NCBI GenBank assembly: GCA_041497995.1
Contig: JBGQHM010000140.1
Coordinates: forward strand, 1-14,817
DNA length: 14,817 nucleotides
Direction of reading: 5' to 3'
From: DATKMS01 sp041497995
GTDB lineage: Bacteria; Desulfobacterota; Binatia; HRBIN30
Shown: one piece after another, positions 13,157 through 14,817 of the stretch
Layout: each line of letters opens with the position of its first letter
How positions within the stretch are numbered: the first letter of the stretch is position 1
Made by a program: the position numbers and the translations under genes
Notes under the pieces: model-generated
Seen by the model: only the letters and a program-made list of their open reading frames with translations
The model's database searches: none
What the model was told of the DNA's origin: nothing

Positions 13157-14806
13157 ATGGCTGAAATCCACGGCGGACGAGTGGTAGCAAAGGCGCTCAA
13201 GGCGGAAGATGTGTCGTACATCTTCACCCTGTGCGGCGGGCACGTAATGCCGATCTACGATGGCTGCATCGACGAAGGTATTCGCGTCATTGACGTGCGT
13301 CACGAGCAGACGGCGGCGCACGCGGCCGATGGCTGGGCGCGCGTCACGGGCCGCCCCGGCGTCGCGGTGGTGACCGCCGGGCCGGGGCTCACCGATGCCG
13401 TCACCGGTGTGGCCAGCGCGCATCGAGCGAACATCCCAATGCTCATTTTCGGCGGCCAGGGACCGCGGCCGTTCGCCGACATGGGCTCGCTGCAGGACAT
13501 GAACCATGTCGAGTTGATGCGGCCGATCACCAAGTGGGCGGTCTCTGTGCCCGAAGGCCGGCGGCTTGCCGAATACGTGAGTATGGCCTTCCGCATCGCC
13601 ACCACGGGTCTGCCCGGTCCGGTATACCTCGAGATGCCGATCGACCAGCTGTTCAACACATACGACGAGAGGCAGGTGACCTTCCCGACGCAGTATCGCA
13701 CTGAGGCAGGCGTCGCCGGCGATCCGCGGTACATCGAAAGAACGTTCGAGCTGTTGCGCAAGGCGCAGCGGCCGGTGGCACTGGTCGGGACGCAGCTGCG
13801 CTGGTCGCGGCGGCGCGAAGCGTACCCCGTGTTCGCCGAAACCTTTGGGATGCCGATCTACGTCAACGGGATGGGCCGCGGCTCGTTGCCGCCCGACAAT
13901 CCATACTTCTTCTCGCAAACCCGCAAGGACGCGCTGAAGCAGGCCGACGTGGTCCTCATCTTCGGCACGCCGCTCGACTTCCGCCTCGGCTATGGGCGCG
14001 ATTCGCACTTCAACCCGTCGGCGGCGATCGTGCAGATTGATCTCGACGGCGGCGAGATCGGCCGCAACCGGCCGATCGAGATCGGCATCATCGGCGACAC
14101 CGGCATCGTCATGGAGCAGCTCACCGGTTTGGCGAAGGCGGAAGGGTACAGCACGGCGATGACCAAGCCGTGGCTCGATGAGATCCGCCAGCGCGAGACG
14201 CAGAAGTCGGAGCGCATGGCCGCCGAGATGCACTCGGATGCCGTGCCGATCAACCCGCTGCGTGCGTGCAAGGAGATCGCCGATACGCTGCCCCGCAATG
14301 CCATCGCGATCGGTGACGGCGGTGACTTCGTCGCTACGGCGGCGTCGGTCCTGAAGATCTACGAGCAGGGGCACTGGCTCGATCCGGGCCCGCTGGGCAC
14401 GCTCGGCGTGGGGCCGGGATACGCGATGGCCGCGAAGTTGGCGAAGCCGCAGAACCCGGTGGTCATCATCTACGGCGACGGCTCCTTCGGCCTGCACGGG
14501 CTCGAGTTCGAAGCCATGGTGCGGCAGAAGATCAACGTCGTCGGCATCGTCGGCAACGACGCCGCGTGGCAGCAGATCCGCCGCGGACAGGTGCAGCTCT
14601 ACGGCGAAGAGCGTGCCGTGGCGACCGCCCTCAGTTTCGTCCACTACGAGAAGGTTGTGGAGGCACTCGGCGGCCACGGCGAGTACGTCGAGCGACCCGA
14701 GCAGATCCGCCCGGCGGTCGAGCGCGCCCTCGGCGCCGGCAAGCCGGCGCTGGTGAACATCAAGATCGGTAGCAGCGATTTTCGGAAGGATGCGATCTCA
14801 ATCTGA
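13157..14806 (+). CDS. Thiamine-diphosphate-dependent lyase of the HACL2/ILVBL type (2-hydroxyacyl-CoA lyase-like; often labelled acetolactate synthase)
   Basis: Probable cytoplasmic enzyme of 549 residues with the three-domain layout of acetolactate-synthase relatives. The Pyr domain (about 1-165) carries the catalytic Glu50 in 'VRHEQTAAHAADGWAR' and 'TAGPGLTDAV'. The central domain spans about 190-330. The PP domain (about 365-540) has the ThDP/Mg motif 'GDGSFGLHGLEFEAMV' (Asp441) ending at 'VGNDAAW' (Asn467). Several stretches resemble human ILVBL/HACL2 more than IlvB as I remember them: 'GDGGDFVATAA', 'WLDPGPLGTLGVGPGYAMAAKL', and the ending 'VNIKIGSSDFR'. HACL enzymes cleave 2-hydroxyacyl-CoA to formyl-CoA and an aldehyde (alpha-oxidation); the substrate here is unproven. 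No small IlvN-like regulatory gene follows within the window, which disfavours branched-chain amino-acid synthesis. ATG 13157 is preferred over GTG 13004 because of the promoter and GAGG; the gene stands as its own transcription unit. Confidence 0.85.
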   Translation: MAEIHGGRVVAKALKAEDVSYIFTLCGGHVMPIYDGCIDEGIRVIDVRHEQTAAHAADGWARVTGRPGVAVVTAGPGLTDAVTGVASAHRANIPMLIFGGQGPRPFADMGSLQDMNHVELMRPITKWAVSVPEGRRLAEYVSMAFRIATTGLPGPVYLEMPIDQLFNTYDERQVTFPTQYRTEAGVAGDPRYIERTFELLRKAQRPVALVGTQLRWSRRREAYPVFAETFGMPIYVNGMGRGSLPPDNPYFFSQTRKDALKQADVVLIFGTPLDFRLGYGRDSHFNPSAAIVQIDLDGGEIGRNRPIEIGIIGDTGIVMEQLTGLAKAEGYSTAMTKPWLDEIRQRETQKSERMAAEMHSDAVPINPLRACKEIADTLPRNAIAIGDGGDFVATAASVLKIYEQGHWLDPGPLGTLGVGPGYAMAAKLAKPQNPVVIIYGDGSFGLHGLEFEAMVRQKINVVGIVGNDAAWQQIRRGQVQLYGEERAVATALSFVHYEKVVEALGGHGEYVERPEQIRPAVERALGAGKPALVNIKIGSSDFRKDAISI

Positions 14807-14817
14807 GCGCGGAGCGG

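Noticed and set aside
12917..14677. 586-codon open frame on the minus strand opposite the thiamine-diphosphate enzyme
   Set aside because: The plus-strand frame encodes a full enzyme with catalytic motifs. The antisense frame is arginine/histidine/valine-rich with no recognisable domain, a common artefact in GC-rich DNA.

Overview
This is a GC-rich chromosomal window, roughly two-thirds G+C by eye, from a Gram-negative bacterium. The outer-membrane efflux channel, RND pump, MacB-type permease and signal peptides support a two-membrane cell. The protein types and the intergenic repeat style are compatible with a deltaproteobacterial or Binatota-like soil or subsurface lineage, but this placement is impression only because no rRNA or other decisive marker is present. 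I see no mobile element, CRISPR array, tRNA or phage gene.

Layout. (1) Positions 1-1451, plus strand: the C-terminal part of a MacB/FtsX-type ABC permease runs in from the left edge, and a small exported type-1 copper protein (cupredoxin) follows 6 bases later. (2) Positions 1453-2493, minus strand: a secreted protein made of two tandem copies of a roughly 150-residue domain converges on the cupredoxin gene with one base between the two stop codons. (3) Positions 2494-2810: a 317-base divergent intergenic region holding short repeats that could be operators. (4) Positions 2811-10143, plus strand: a five-gene efflux operon (TolC-like channel, periplasmic adaptor, RND pump, OmpR-family response regulator, sensor kinase). 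Every junction overlaps (4, 4, 20 and 4 bases), so the genes are almost certainly translated together and the two-component pair probably controls its own pump. (5) Positions 10199-12974, plus strand: a transcription and heat-shock cluster of rpoZ (RNA polymerase omega), a zinc-finger DnaJ, a CbpM/MerR-like small protein and the heat-shock sigma factor RpoH. (6) Positions 13157-14806, plus strand: a thiamine-diphosphate enzyme resembling the HACL2/ILVBL branch of 2-hydroxyacyl-CoA lyases, preceded by a good sigma-70-like promoter.

How it fits together. The efflux operon is a self-contained sense-and-export module. Its pump combines an HAE-type proton relay (Asp-Asp in TM4, Lys in TM10) with a CusR/CzcR-like regulator, so metal versus organic substrate cannot be settled from sequence. 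The heat-shock cluster puts a DnaJ co-chaperone and its probable modulator next to the sigma factor that DnaJ/DnaK systems control in proteobacteria, which suggests a local feedback circuit.

No single element is an obvious new system. The most noteworthy points are the 10-bp-phased direct repeat upstream of the efflux operon, the rpoZ-dnaJ-cbpM-rpoH arrangement, the dispersed-type repeat lying directly on the dnaJ start, and the duplicated secreted protein of unknown function.
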